The translations under genes and the position numbers were made by a program. DNA of 64,000 nt, taken from NCBI GenBank assembly GCA_036346355.1, contig CM070575.1, positions 60,331,915 through 60,395,914 of the forward strand, in the 5' to 3' direction. Positions 11,251 to 21,599 of this stretch are shown here, piece by piece (positions within the stretch are counted from its first letter, which is position 1; each line of letters opens with the position of its first letter). Below the pieces are notes generated by a model. It made no database searches and was not told the origin of the DNA. It worked only from the letters and a program-made list of their open reading frames with translations. This DNA is from Rhipidocladum racemiflorum (Eukaryota; Streptophyta; Magnoliopsida; Poales; Poaceae).

Positions 11251-11740
11251 GACGTGCGAAGGATTCCGCAACTGCGCGTCTAGTGGTAATAGATCTATGA
11301 TCCCCTTCTTGCGAGTAGCTTTCCTGGTTTGCGGTAGAAATTTTAATTTGTGCTAGAGTAGCATACCGCGTTCCCCAACATCTTGAACATCTCAGGCACT
11401 CATGCTGATGTCTCCAGCAACTCTTGTGACAGGCTCCCTTGCTTTTGTTCCTGAACACTTGATTTTCTGCTTCTTCTAGAAATTGGACAGGCTGTATCTG
11501 ACAACAAAGCTTACTTGCAATTACGCGGTCTTTAACAAGACTTGAACAACATTCTGGTTTGTCTTGCACTATCTTTGTTGGCTTGATTCTCCATTACTGA
11601 CTTAACTCCCAGCATAAACATCTCGAGCATGGTTTCCAATATGGTAAGCCGTATTGAGAACTTAATCTTATCAATGGAAAATTTAACTCTCAACATTCTG
11701 CATCACATATGACTTTTGATCAGTCAACATCTGATGCCTT
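11251..11740. other. Unassigned retroelement interior
   Basis: 490 bp between the tandem repeat and the zinc-knuckle gag. No domain is recognised on either strand. It is probably the decayed or deleted start of pol of the antisense element. Confidence 0.4.
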
Positions 11741-13260
11741 CTAAGCTTCGTTAGTCATAATGTGGTTGACATGATCTTGCACTGGCACTTGCGGCATAGC
11801 TTCACCTTGAATTGCTTCACAATTCACTTTCTGGCGCAAGTGATTCGGTAGGTGGGGGACTAGGATTGAAGTGGATAGGTATAACACCTTTTCTCCTAGG
11901 ACAACTATTAGCAAAGTGTCCTGGCTCATTGCATCTGAAACAACGCTTGACTGACGTTTGTTGGCTTCCTCCTGACATGGCACTAATCTTGGTAGGGCAG
12001 AGCTGAGATCGTCGCGATCTGCAGTGATCACTTTCTTCTGGGGCAATGGTTAGAAAAATATCCTGGCTGGCGACAAGCATAGCAAACTCTAGAGAGAAGG
12101 CTTCTTCCTTGAAAACGTTTCACTAGGTTGGTGTTATCAAAACTCTGACCATCGGGGCGAAGCATAGGTGAAAATGTCTCGAACAAAGTCTGAGCAATAT
12201 GGCAACTGAGTTGCTGAGGGGCACTCCTCATTCGTTGTTGCGGTGGTCTTCATTCATCTTTTGGATCAGGGGTCTTGTTAACCAACTCTTCTTGCTTCAA
12301 CTGACTCCTTAAGCAATTTGCTTCCATAGTCTTACCATTCACTTTCTGTGTTATAATCTTTACTGATGTAATTTTCTGGGATGATCATGGCTTTAGAAAT
12401 TGCTTGATCTTTCTGTGGGCATTCCTTGACAAAATGACTTAACTCACCACAGTTGTAACATGAATGTTTGGGTCGTCGTGCCAGGTTGATGGGGCATTCT
12501 CTAGCCCAGTGACCTCATTTATCACACAAGAAACAATTCCATGGTGACCAAGTATTACTGATTTCCTAAGGTAGATGGATAGGGTTGACATGTTTCTTCT
12601 TCATTTCTTCACGTGGCACAGCAAGTGCAGATGACAGTCCTTCTCTTTTCGCTAACTGTTGGGCAATGACGGCTCGAAAATTCTCTCGCTGATGCCGAGT
12701 CACAGCGGTTACTATTGGATCCAGGGGACATTGAGATGGGCAATGATCCCATCCTTCACATAAATAGCACGTGATGTTGCGCAAAGGACATTCTCCAGGC
12801 AAATGGCTTCCTTCACAGTTGGAACAATTGATTGCACGTTCATCAGCAGTGTGTCCTATTTCTCCACAATGGATGCATGCACGATCTTCTGACTTCTCTG
12901 GATGGCAACACTTCAAAGAACAACGTCTCGGTATGGTATTGGTTGAAGGGGTGGTACACTTCTCTGAACTTGCGGTAGTCACACTATCATCTGCTGACGC
13001 AACAAACTGACGAAGGGTAGTGGCAAACTCCAACCAAGTGATAATATGTCCATCCTCAGAGGTGGCGTATAAACTCTTCCACCAGGCTAATGCATCTTCT
13101 TCTAACTAGCAAGTAGCATAGGGAGCCTTCTCTTCATCTTCACCTTGCACCAAGGCCAGCTTCTCTTCTATGACACGAAGCCAGATTTTTGCATCTTTGA
13201 GAGTGGCTGATCCATCAAACGTGGGTGGTTACAAACTGATCCAAGTGTCGAATTGTCACG
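11741..13260 (-). pseudogene. gag: Antisense gag with a poly-zinc-knuckle tail
   Basis: Minus-strand Gag. The capsid part lies at 13260-12960 (PPTFDGS, then KIWLRVIEEKL, LEEDALAWWKSLY, and TWLEFATTLRQF in the 155-residue frame starting at 13033), with stops. It is followed by at least seven zinc-knuckle-like motifs in several frames. In the 155-residue frame: C53-X2-C56-X4-H61 with the last ligand replaced by Arg66; C70-X2-C73-X3-H77-X4-C82; C89-X2-C92-X4-H97-X4-C102. Further downstream: one with an internal stop near 12535-12495, CYNCGELSHFVKEC near 12455-12410, CYACRQPGYFSNHC near 12098-12057 (Tyr for His), and CFRCNEPGHFANSC near 11952-11911. Ordinary Ty3 Gag proteins carry one or two. It is bounded upstream by its own leader and primer site. 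Confidence 0.72.
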
Positions 13261-13978
13261 GTTGGTGCGGGGGACAGCTGTTGGACACAATATTCTTTAA
13301 CACTAACACAGGTAGTAGCAACTGAACTAACTTGAACTGCCTCGAAGTCACTTCTATGGTCGGCCCTTTCTATCTTTTGACCACTCCAGGGTTTAGGTAA
13401 GAGGGAAAAGCATAGATAAGGTTCAAGAATCCTTTTGCGGGGAGAACAGGTTTAACCCAAAAACTTATACAAACAACTAAAAACTAGTTATGGTTGCTTA
13501 TCCAAGCCTAAAAGCTTTGCAACACATACTGCACACTCAGCAATCAATAAAGACCAAAATTCCTAAGCACACAATAATCTAGCGTCTAAAAGGGTAACAC
13601 TTCTATCTTAAGAAACGCGACTCCCACACATGAGTCTCAACTTACTACTAAGCACTGGTTCTTCAAGCTTCTGGAACACGTCATCGATCCACTTCTCTTC
13701 GAGCTCGATGATTCCTTACTTCACGATCTTCAAGGTTGGCAGCGACTCCAAGTACCTTCTCCTTAAGTGTGAAACACGTTAACTATTCAGAACGACTTAG
13801 GTAAGATTTCCATTTAAATCGAAGGGAAGGATAGAAATTTCAGCAAAGAGGAAAGAATAGAAGAATAAGATAAGTCAAGAACTTATTATTCTTTCAAGTT
13901 AAATTTTCTCTTTAGAAAATAATTTTGAAGCTCCTAAAGACGGCCAATCTATCTAGGGTCAAGACCTACAGTCAGTAT
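13261..13978 (-). other. Leader of the antisense element
   Basis: About 720 bp between the gag and the primer site, the same length as the E1 leader. No protein recognised. Faint similarity to the E1 leader (for example the CAACACATACTGCACACTCAG block at 13518 against 1010-1030 of E1). Confidence 0.55.
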
Positions 13979-13991
13979 GGCTCTGATACCA
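13979..13991 (-). other. Primer binding site (tRNA-iMet), antisense
   Basis: GGCTCTGATACCA, the complement of TGGTATCAGAGCC, four bases from the LTR B end (TGTCGGG at 13996). It shows that the element body lies to the left and its 5' LTR to the right. Confidence 0.92.
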
Positions 13992-15592
13992 CCTCTGTCG
14001 GGATCCAAATTTGCAAATCCAGACCCTATGTGTATTCAGCACTAGTCCAGGATCACGCTGGTGCACACAGTCTCAACATAGATGAATATCACAATCATAC
14101 ACAGCAGATTAATAAAAATAACTCAAATATAGAATATAAACTATTGAATGACCTTAAGGTCAACCTTACACTTGTGAGGCCTTGAAGGCTTCAACTCCAA
14201 ATAAGCAGCAGCGGAACGAAGAACATTGGTGAATCCCAACAATACGCCACAGGCAACTGACAGGGTTCGATTCCTAGATAATCGCCTTCTCACGGAACTT
14301 CTTCTTCTTCGACGATGTAGACTTCTGCTAACTGGTGATTGTTTGTTTGCAAGGGGTGAGTACATAAAGCAGTCAGCAAGTCATGCACAGAATGCAAGTC
14401 TAATAACTATATGCATGGCTTATTCCAAGTAACAGACTGAATGGTTATTTTGCAGAAAAGCAACAATCACAAATAATCATAATAGATTGTAAAGCAGTAA
14501 AACAAGTAATAACAGTAATATATTCCATGGTTATTTCACAAGTAAACCATTCCACATCCTTAAACAGTTATCACTTTTCCACAGGCAAACTGCCTCCAAA
14601 CCCAAGATCAATTTTATGGAAAGTTAACCCTTAACTGTAATCCCCGAGCAATGTCCAGTACCGCGGACACGACTATTCGAATAGATTTTACACTCTGCAG
14701 AGGTTATACACTTTACCCACAAGATATAATCAACTCACCACATCAGCCGTGAATCGCCATACAAGAGTATGCGAATGAGTGATCATAACAAAGCCTTTCG
14801 GAAACTTCTAACTACACAAGTGAACCTCTCCGGTTTTTGCCATACACCATCCCTTCCCTTAACAGAGGCGAAGTATGGGGCCGACATACCGTTGGATGGG
14901 TACCATGCCGCAGCCCTGGTACGCTCCCCCTTCAAGCTACACAAAAGATGTAGTTGACACCCCGAGGTACCACATGCAAGTTATTACACTACGTCAGGAT
15001 GGGCCTATAGTAACACGCATATGTGCTACTATAGCTCAAAAAAAGTGTTACTGAGTCCTATTGCAACATATTTGTTTAGTGTTACTATAGCCTATGTTGC
15101 TATAGAAGGGTCTATTGTAACATGTAACAAGTGTTCTTATATATATAAAAAGATGTTGCAACCATGCTACGGCAACATGCATCAAATGTGTTGCTATAGA
15201 CTGCAGTAACACCTTGTTTAGCAAGAGCAACATAGTAGCGTGTGTTGCCATAGACCCTAGTAACACCTTATTTTTGCTAAAGCAACATAGTAGCATGTGT
15301 TTCCATAGACCCTTGTAACACATTTTTAGATACAATAATTGAACTTAGTAACACCCTTTTTGAACGACAACAACACAATGTCGAGCTACTAAAATAAATT
15401 TAAATATCTTTACTATTTTCTTATTTTTTGTGAATGTACAATTTAAAATTGTTTCGTAGAATATGATCTTTAGATAAGCATAACACATTGTACAATATAA
15501 AACACAAATGACCATAAGTGCAACAATCATAACATATTGCATTTCATCAAACAAATAAATATTTCACACCATTCGATAGAATATATAACGAA

Positions 15593-17000
15593 TTGATTTC
15601 TATTTGCTGCTGGACCAATGCGCATAGGTTTGGAAGAACAAGGCATTCCATTCATTTCAGTCATTGCACGAGCTTGTTCTACAGGATCACCAAACTTCAC
15701 AAATCCATAACCCTTTGAATGCATTGTCATTTTATCAGTTACAACTTTCGCACCCTTAACCGAAGGGTAATGGACCCTGAATGTCTCTTGTAACAAGTAG
15801 TCTGTAACATCTGCAGCCAAATCCCCAACAAAAATTGTATAATCCGGGGAATCATCAAGCTTTTCGCCAGCACTGGCCCAATTCAGTCGGTACGTCAACT
15901 CCACATTTGGCATCATTTGTCCATTGTAAGTTTGAAGAACCTGCTCAGCAGCTGCGTGGCTTGTAAACTCAACAAAGCCGTAACCCTGAAGTTGTCCGCT
16001 TTGCTTGTCACGGATAAGCATCACAAATTGAACCTACAAAATTAATGCAAAATGTTGTAAAGGTCAGTAAACCTCGTAAATTCACGAAAGAGACAAGCTA
16101 GACAATAGACATACAAGTTGTTATCAGCCAAGTCCAACTATTCTTATCATGAGAGCAATAACATTATAAATACCAATACGAAAACTGAACCACATAAATC
16201 GTATTTAGCAGCTCAGTATAAGTGACATGGTCTGCAGAACCTTCACACCCATGTGAAAAGGATAAATAAGTAGAAGGAAAAACATCAGTTAACTATAGAA
16301 GGTTACTTTTAGGTTATCTCACGAGATAAAGTTCTCAACTTCTGATAAAACCATCATAGAACCTCATCAAACCAAAATACATTTAACTGCTCAAGAATCA
16401 CAGCTAAATCAGCAAGAACTTGATTTTTTTAATTGTAGAATCACAACTAAAAAAACTCGTTGCCTAGGGCTTGAAATTTCAGTTCTACCATCACAAATAA
16501 ATCACTCTTAACCTACAATTCACAGATAAACCCATTAGCAACAGCGACGCGCACATCCACTAATTCCGAGACAAGCACACCAATCTAAATCATGTGCAAC
16601 CAAATCTGAAATCAGATCGGGATGCATACCTCTCCGATGTTCGCGAAGTAGCTTTAGATGAAGTTCTCGTCCATCCAGTACTGCAAGTCACCGATCCAGA
16701 GCGTCCTCACCTCGTCCGCCACTGGGGGGACAGCCGGCGCCAGCGGCGTGGCGTAGTACGGTTGCGGAGGGGCATATGCCCATAGGGTGGAGCCTGTGGC
16801 GGCGGTTGGCCCCACATGGCCGGCGGCTGGCCCCACATGGCCGGCAGCTGCTGCGGCGGTGGTTGAGCGTCTTCTTTGTGGCATCGGCAGTAATCGTGCC
16901 CCATCATGCGGCGGTGCTAGGCCCGTCTTGGCGGCGAGGCGGTGCCATGCGGGGCTATGGCTGCGACGGCGGGGCTGCTGCATCATGGCGAGAGGCCCTA
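15593..17000 (-). pseudogene. Captured fragment of an RBP45/47-type RNA-binding protein gene
   Basis: RBP45/47 proteins are plant nuclear poly(A)- and U-rich-RNA-binding proteins with three RRMs. On the minus strand, exon 1 runs from ATG 16986 to 16630 with an Ala/Pro/Gln-rich N-terminus (MWGQPPPQ-type repeats, partly in a second frame through a frameshift) and the start of RRM1 (EVRTLWIGDLQYWMDENF). An in-frame TAA follows at the position that normally encodes an aromatic residue. A GT donor at 16629-16628 and an AG acceptor at 16035-16034 define a 596 bp phase-0 intron. Exon 2 (16033-15593) is open: RNP1 of RRM1 (GYGFVEF), then most of RRM2 with IFVGDL, VHYPSVKGAKVV, KGYGFVKF and MRIGPAAN. 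It then runs into unrelated sequence, so RRM3 and the rest are missing. A pyrimidine-rich 5' UTR-like stretch precedes the ATG (about 17000-17070). Confidence 0.9.
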
Positions 17001-17143
17001 ACCCTAGAGAGAATGAGAGAAGGGGAGGAGATGGGGGATTCAGGGTCGAGATTTGTCCTTACGCGGAAACTTTCTGTGGGTTGCTAGCCGGTGTGCGTGT
17101 TAACACTCGGGGATAGAGGCGTTGGGTCAAACTGTGCCGACCC

Positions 17144-17586
17144 CAGGGTTCACCTTATCGAACACGCGATTTTTGGATGAATAGTAAAATTTGATAATCG
17201 CAAAAATCGAGCCGAAAATCGGTCGAAAATCGCAAAAAATCGCATGAATTCAAAAATTAGATTTTTTTGAAAAAAAATCAAATATCGTGGAAAATCGACG
17301 ATTATCGGTGGAAAATCGACGATTATCGTGGAAAATCGACAGCCATGTTGAACTTTTTTGTGCGGTCGATTTTTGTAGCGATTTTCGACGATAATTGGCG
17401 ATAATCGCTCGATATGTCTCGATAATCGCGATATTTGCGTCATATAAATTTTTTTGAATTTTTGAAGTTTTAAATTATTTTTTTTTGAATTTTTTCGGTT
17501 TGCCGCTCGGTATTACGTTTCGCTCGCCGTCGATATGTCGATAATCGGCGATAATCACACGATTATCGACGATAAACTGAACCCTG
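17144..17586. mobile_element. hAT-type MITE nested in the CACTA
   Basis: 443 bp with terminal inverted repeats CAGGGTTCAnnTTATCG (17144-17160 and its complement at 17570-17586), flanked by an 8-bp duplication GCCGACCC (17136-17143 and 17587-17594). The CAGGG start and the 8-bp duplication are those of the hAT superfamily. No coding capacity. The interior is unusually rich in ATAATCG/CGATTAT and contains about three copies of a 20-bp unit (GGAAAATCGACGATTATCG) at 17289-17340. Confidence 0.85.
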
Positions 17587-17594
17587 GCCGACCC

Positions 17595-17800
17595 ACGTAC
17601 CGGATCCCTAGCTCAAACACGGCCCGGTTATTTACTGGGTATCTGCTGTCTTGTATCCAATCCGTATCTGAAACAAAAGTATTCGGTTAATTACCCGTAT
17701 CCGACCAGACAAAAAATACCTGTATCCGTATTTGAATATTCGGGTAAAATTTTCGCTGGGTCTGAATACAGATTGGCTATAGTATTATTATTCACACCTT
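17595..17800. other. Unassigned CACTA interior with repeated GTATCCG motifs
   Basis: Contains several GTATCCG/CGGGTA-type words (TGTATCCAATCCG, CCCGTATCCGACC, CTGTATCCGTATTTG, TATTCGGGTAA). They could be the remnant of another small element. No ORF, no clear ends. Confidence 0.35.
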
Positions 17801-19431
17801 ACTACCATGTGTTACAATGTTCCTCTGTAACATATATTATGTGTTGCTGCTGTAGTTTCTAGTAACACTTTTCACATCTCATTCAGTATGTGTTACAACA
17901 TGCCTTTGTAACACAAATTATATGTTACTGCAATATCTCTTTGTAACACATTGTTCAATATGTTACAGAAATGTGTTACAGAAGATATGTTTTGTAGTAG
18001 TGTTAGTAACTTACTCAACTAGGTCTGTCCCACTACAGACATGTGGTTGTATGTTTGACTCAGTTCAAAGGCTTGCAAGGTTAAGTCCTTAGAGTGACCA
18101 GGGCAAGACTACCCGAAGAACCAAATCAACCTTCCCGGTGCCACATCTGGCCCACCCGATCATAATCTTGCCACTTGCCCCGGTCTAAATCATTTTATCA
18201 CCCTAGTTGATTATTGCGCAACACAATGCCAACAACAACTCAACATCTTTAAAGAAGTAGGAAGACCTCCACATATCAACTTCATCGTGTCGGCAACACG
18301 TCACACTGTTCCAAAATACATTGCATATTCCATTAGTCAATATTGAGCTTTTGTATTCCCAAAATGATGTCAAAGGTACGTTGCAAGACTAAGCAGCTAC
18401 TAACAGTCTAACTAACCCATGTCGGCAAAGTATTTAAGGCCAACTATTAATCAACAAACCTAGGGTGACAAATGAATCATGGCGTACAACTATTATAGAC
18501 AAGGTGGCAATAACAAGTAGGTTAAATATCTAATCCCAAATTAATGGAAATCAGTTTATATCCAACTAGCATGCAATAATTTGAAACAACATAATTTTCG
18601 AAAAGGGGATCAACATGGTCAAAGAACAACTTGTCTGGCCCTTGCAATTTTTACTGTCCTTTACTCTTCATCTTCGATTCTTGATCCTCGATCTTCACTC
18701 CCTGGGTCTTCAGCTCCTTCGTGCGACTTCTGGACGACGCGTCTAACGATTAAAGAAGAAGCAAATATGTAGGATCGAAATATACGAATATAGCAATCAG
18801 AGGGGGGGTGAATGATTGTGCGGAAGATAAAACAAAATTTTCATCTATTAAAAAACTTCACCCCAAAAGAAACCAAAAGATTGCCTCGGATTTGACAAAA
18901 ACAGATTGACAGACGCTTGGTAAAAAGAGAATGCCCAGAGATCCAACCGTCGAAACGATCTGAAATTTGGACACAGGAAACTAGATTTCAATACGAATCA
19001 AACCCAAAAAGAATCAGCTCGATCGGACTTATGGATCAAAAGTTATGAGCTTCGCAAGCTTGCTGATCTAGAACTTGACGAGAATTGATCTAACGAAAAC
19101 TTGAAAGTTTTAACAGAACCGACAAAAGTTTAATCAACTAGACTTGAGGAACTCAAAAACAATACCCTAGAACGATTTTTGATGGATCAAATCAAGATGA
19201 AACTCAACGATCAAAAACCAATCTAGAATTAGAACAAGCATGCAAACAAAAACCAAAACAGAAAACACTGTAGCGACGAGGTTACTGTAGCACGCAAAGA
19301 TCTTGGAAGAATTGATCTTTATTTCTTGTCTAAAATACTCTCATCAAAAAGAGTACAAAACCTAAAACCAAGCTCAAAGCTTGATGCGCTCAGCTCTCCT
19401 TGGTGCCCTTTCAACAGGAGACAACCCCTCC

Positions 19432-19439
19432 TATTTAAA
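19432..19439 (-). promoter_or_regulatory. TATA-like box of the copia 3' LTR
   Basis: TTTAAATA on the minus strand about 1.2 kb into the LTR, just downstream of the G-box repeats. The other LTR has the same block at 25348-25355. Confidence 0.5.
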
Positions 19440-19524
19440 GGACCAACCCAGAATACGATTCCTATTCCCTAGAAGGAATCCGTATCCAACACAACTCTAC
19501 TTGGCCCAACCTGACCGAGTACAA

Positions 19525-19652
19525 CTCTTGCACGCGTATGGTAACCCTACCATACTCACGTGACTAACACTTTGCACGCGTATGGCCACCTGCCATACTC
19601 ACGTGACTAACACTTTGCACGCGAATGACCTCCTGCCATTCTCACGTGACTA
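19525..19652 (-). promoter_or_regulatory. Three tandem repeats with G-box (CACGTGAC) in copia U3
   Basis: Three units of about 46 bp, each with TTGCACGCG, a TATGG or ATGAC step, CAT(A/T)CTCACGTGAC and TAAC. Each holds one CACGTG, the core of plant G-box/ABRE elements. The array ends just upstream of the TATA-like box in transcription order. The 5' LTR has the same array at about 25445-25570. Confidence 0.72.
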
Positions 19653-19891
19653 ACCATTCTTCATGTGCACCATTCTCTTAGCCCGAACATCCCGCATGAC
19701 ATCCTTGACCACCAAGACCTCAATTCCTCCTGAACCTAGTCCCGAACCTCAGTTCCTCCATGAACCTAGTTCCGATCCCGTCATCGACCACATTCGTCTT
19801 CGAGCAATACCTGCACATGAACAAACCACAAAACAAATCCGAGCACAAGTCCACGACTTGACTCAATGTCAATCCATGCAACTACTCACAT

Positions 19892-20029
19892 GAGCATTGC
19901 ATAAAGTCCTCTTCAAAAGAAGCATCATGAAATTCTCACAAATTTCATAATCCCAAAAATGAGCATTGCATAAAGTCCTCTTCAAAAGAAGCATCATGAA
20001 ATTCTCACAAATTTCATAATCCCAAAAAT
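19892..20029. repeat. 69-bp tandem duplication in the copia 3' LTR
   Basis: Two identical 69-bp units (19892-19960, 19961-20029, each starting GAGCATTGCATAAAG). The 5' LTR has one unit (from about 25807). The duplication arose after insertion or during the last replication cycle. Confidence 0.95.
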
Positions 20030-20632
20030 GAATCAAACACAATTCCAATTTTGCTCAAAACCCTAATTCAGCAAAAACGCATTCACGACGGACAAACAAA
20101 TATGGTCCGCGTACACATGAAAAACCACTCAAAACCATTCACAACGGACCAGACAAAATCGGTCCTGTACACATGAAAGTCTCGGTTTCAAGAAGAAATC
20201 AAAACCGAGCAAAACATCGCTCACAACGGACCAACAAAATCAGTGTTGTACAAGTGAAAATATCGGTTCCTTTGGAAAAGAGTTTGGCACATAAGCTCAA
20301 AAGCATGTCCACGATGCACCCAAAAACTTGGTCCGTCGTACATGCAAAACTTACTTGGCTTCTTGAAGAATTGAGTTCGACTCATGAGCTCAAAAACACG
20401 CTCACGACAGACAAACAAAATCGGTCCGTCAGACATGGGAAAGTGAGGTTGCCAAAGCATGTTTTCGATGCACCAACAAAATTTGTCCGTCGTAGATGGG
20501 AAACTTCGCTTTCTTTAAGTTTGGTCCGCGCCAAAGCGAAACTTACTGTTTCTTGTCAAATTGATAAAACACATGAACAAACACATTTTGTAAATTCAAT
20601 TCTAAGCCAATTTTTCAACACATGATTTCACA

Positions 20633-20930
20633 ATCTCCCCCTTGATGAAAACATTGGCAATACCACTTTAGAATTGAACATTTGGCATTCACTTTACAAA
20701 AGATTTTGAAATCCAAAGGATCAAGGACCAAAAAGAGAAAACACAGAATTCCCCCTTTGACCAAAATGCAAAACAAAATCTCCCCCTGAGAAGTAAAATG
20801 TGTGTGAATGTGCAATGTGCCCAAAAATTTCAAAATTCTCCCAAAATTCTCAAAACTCCCCCTTTTTCTTCTCCCCCTTTTTCCTTAAACTTTTCAACGA
20901 TTCCCAAATTTCTCCCCCTTTGACAATGGA
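20633..20930 (-). other. Cluster of polypurine-tract-like motifs
   Basis: On the minus strand AAGGGGGAGAT abuts the 3' LTR (20634-20644). Further AAAGGGGGA or AGGGGGAG copies follow near 20752, 20783, 20857, 20873 and 20913. Multiple such tracts upstream of the 3' LTR are known from Sireviruses. Confidence 0.75.
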
Positions 20931-21590
20931 TTCATCAAGAGTACAAAAGAGAGAACAGGTTCAAAATTTTTCCTGAAACAATGATTTCACAAAGAGAAAC
21001 AAGGAAGTGCCAAGATAGGAAAAGATGAGCTCATTCGATCATATAACCTTATATATCACATAATATGCAAAATACATGATCTTGATGTGATTTTAACAAG
21101 TTAGGGTATGACATGCATCTCAACCTTAATTCAGTCAACTATAGCCAAGTACTAAGCAAAACCTTTAGTAGAAAAACAAAGGCTCAAAGTTGAAGCAAAT
21201 AACAAATCAGGTCGAGCAAGTAGTTTCAACTCCAATCTAGTGGACCAATTTAATCTTTAAACAAGATGCGCATGTGGCATGCTTGAAGCATACTTCTTTT
21301 ATTTCCTTGGAGTGGCATGCTTGAAGCATACATCTTGTCTTTTGAGGGAATGGCATGCTTGAAGCATACATCTTATCTGTTAGGGAAAGCATCCTGAAGC
21401 TCATAACTTGAGGCTTTTGCTTTTAACAACCCTTTTTTATTGATTCCCTTTTCTTTTCATTTGTCTTTGATTATAAACATGCAAAAGTGATTAAAAGGTC
21501 TTATGAAAGAGTAAAGTTGAAACCACACTTGCTTCATAGCCCAAATTTGTCAAGAAGATTCAATATCAAGCCTAGAAGAGTGAGATATCA
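20931..21590. other. Non-coding interior of the copia element
   Basis: Between the tract cluster and the RNase H remnant. It contains three near-identical AGTGGCATGCTTGAAGCATAC blocks (palindromic GCATGCTTGAAGCATAC) at about 21271, 21310 and 21352. No ORF. Confidence 0.55.
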
Positions 21591-21599
21591 CAGAGTATT

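Larger units (their letters stand above)
14987..18002 (-). mobile_element. Pack-CACTA transposon carrying an RBP45/47 gene fragment
   Basis: A 3,016 bp element with CACTAC at the left end (CACTACGTCAGG) and the reverse complement of CACTACTACAAAA at the right end (to 18002). It is flanked by the 3-bp duplication TTA (14984-14986 and 18003-18005). The related sequence near 43485-43495 (antisense, GCAAGTTATTAGTAAC) is the empty site with a single TTA. Both ends hold dense subterminal GTAACAC/GTGTTAC repeats (about 15005-15355 and 17805-17980), typical transposase-binding arrays of the superfamily. No transposase is present, so it is non-autonomous. The interior holds exons of a host gene on the minus strand and a nested MITE. 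Strand is given by the captured gene. Confidence 0.88.
18768..20632 (-). mobile_element. 3' LTR of the copia element (1,865 bp)
   Basis: Minus-strand reading starts TGTGAAATCATG at 20632 and ends CGATCCTACA at 18768. U3 holds repeated palindromic ACGACGGACC...GGTCCGTCGTA-like blocks (about 20085-20500), then three G-box repeats, then a TATA-like TTTAAATA (19432-19439). It is longer than its partner because of the duplication at 19892-20029. Confidence 0.9.

Noticed and set aside
16787..17116. Plus-strand frames of 103-109 residues opposite RBP45/47 exon 1
   Set aside because: They are antisense shadows of the Ala/Pro/Gln-rich exon; the minus strand has recognisable RRM text and splice sites.
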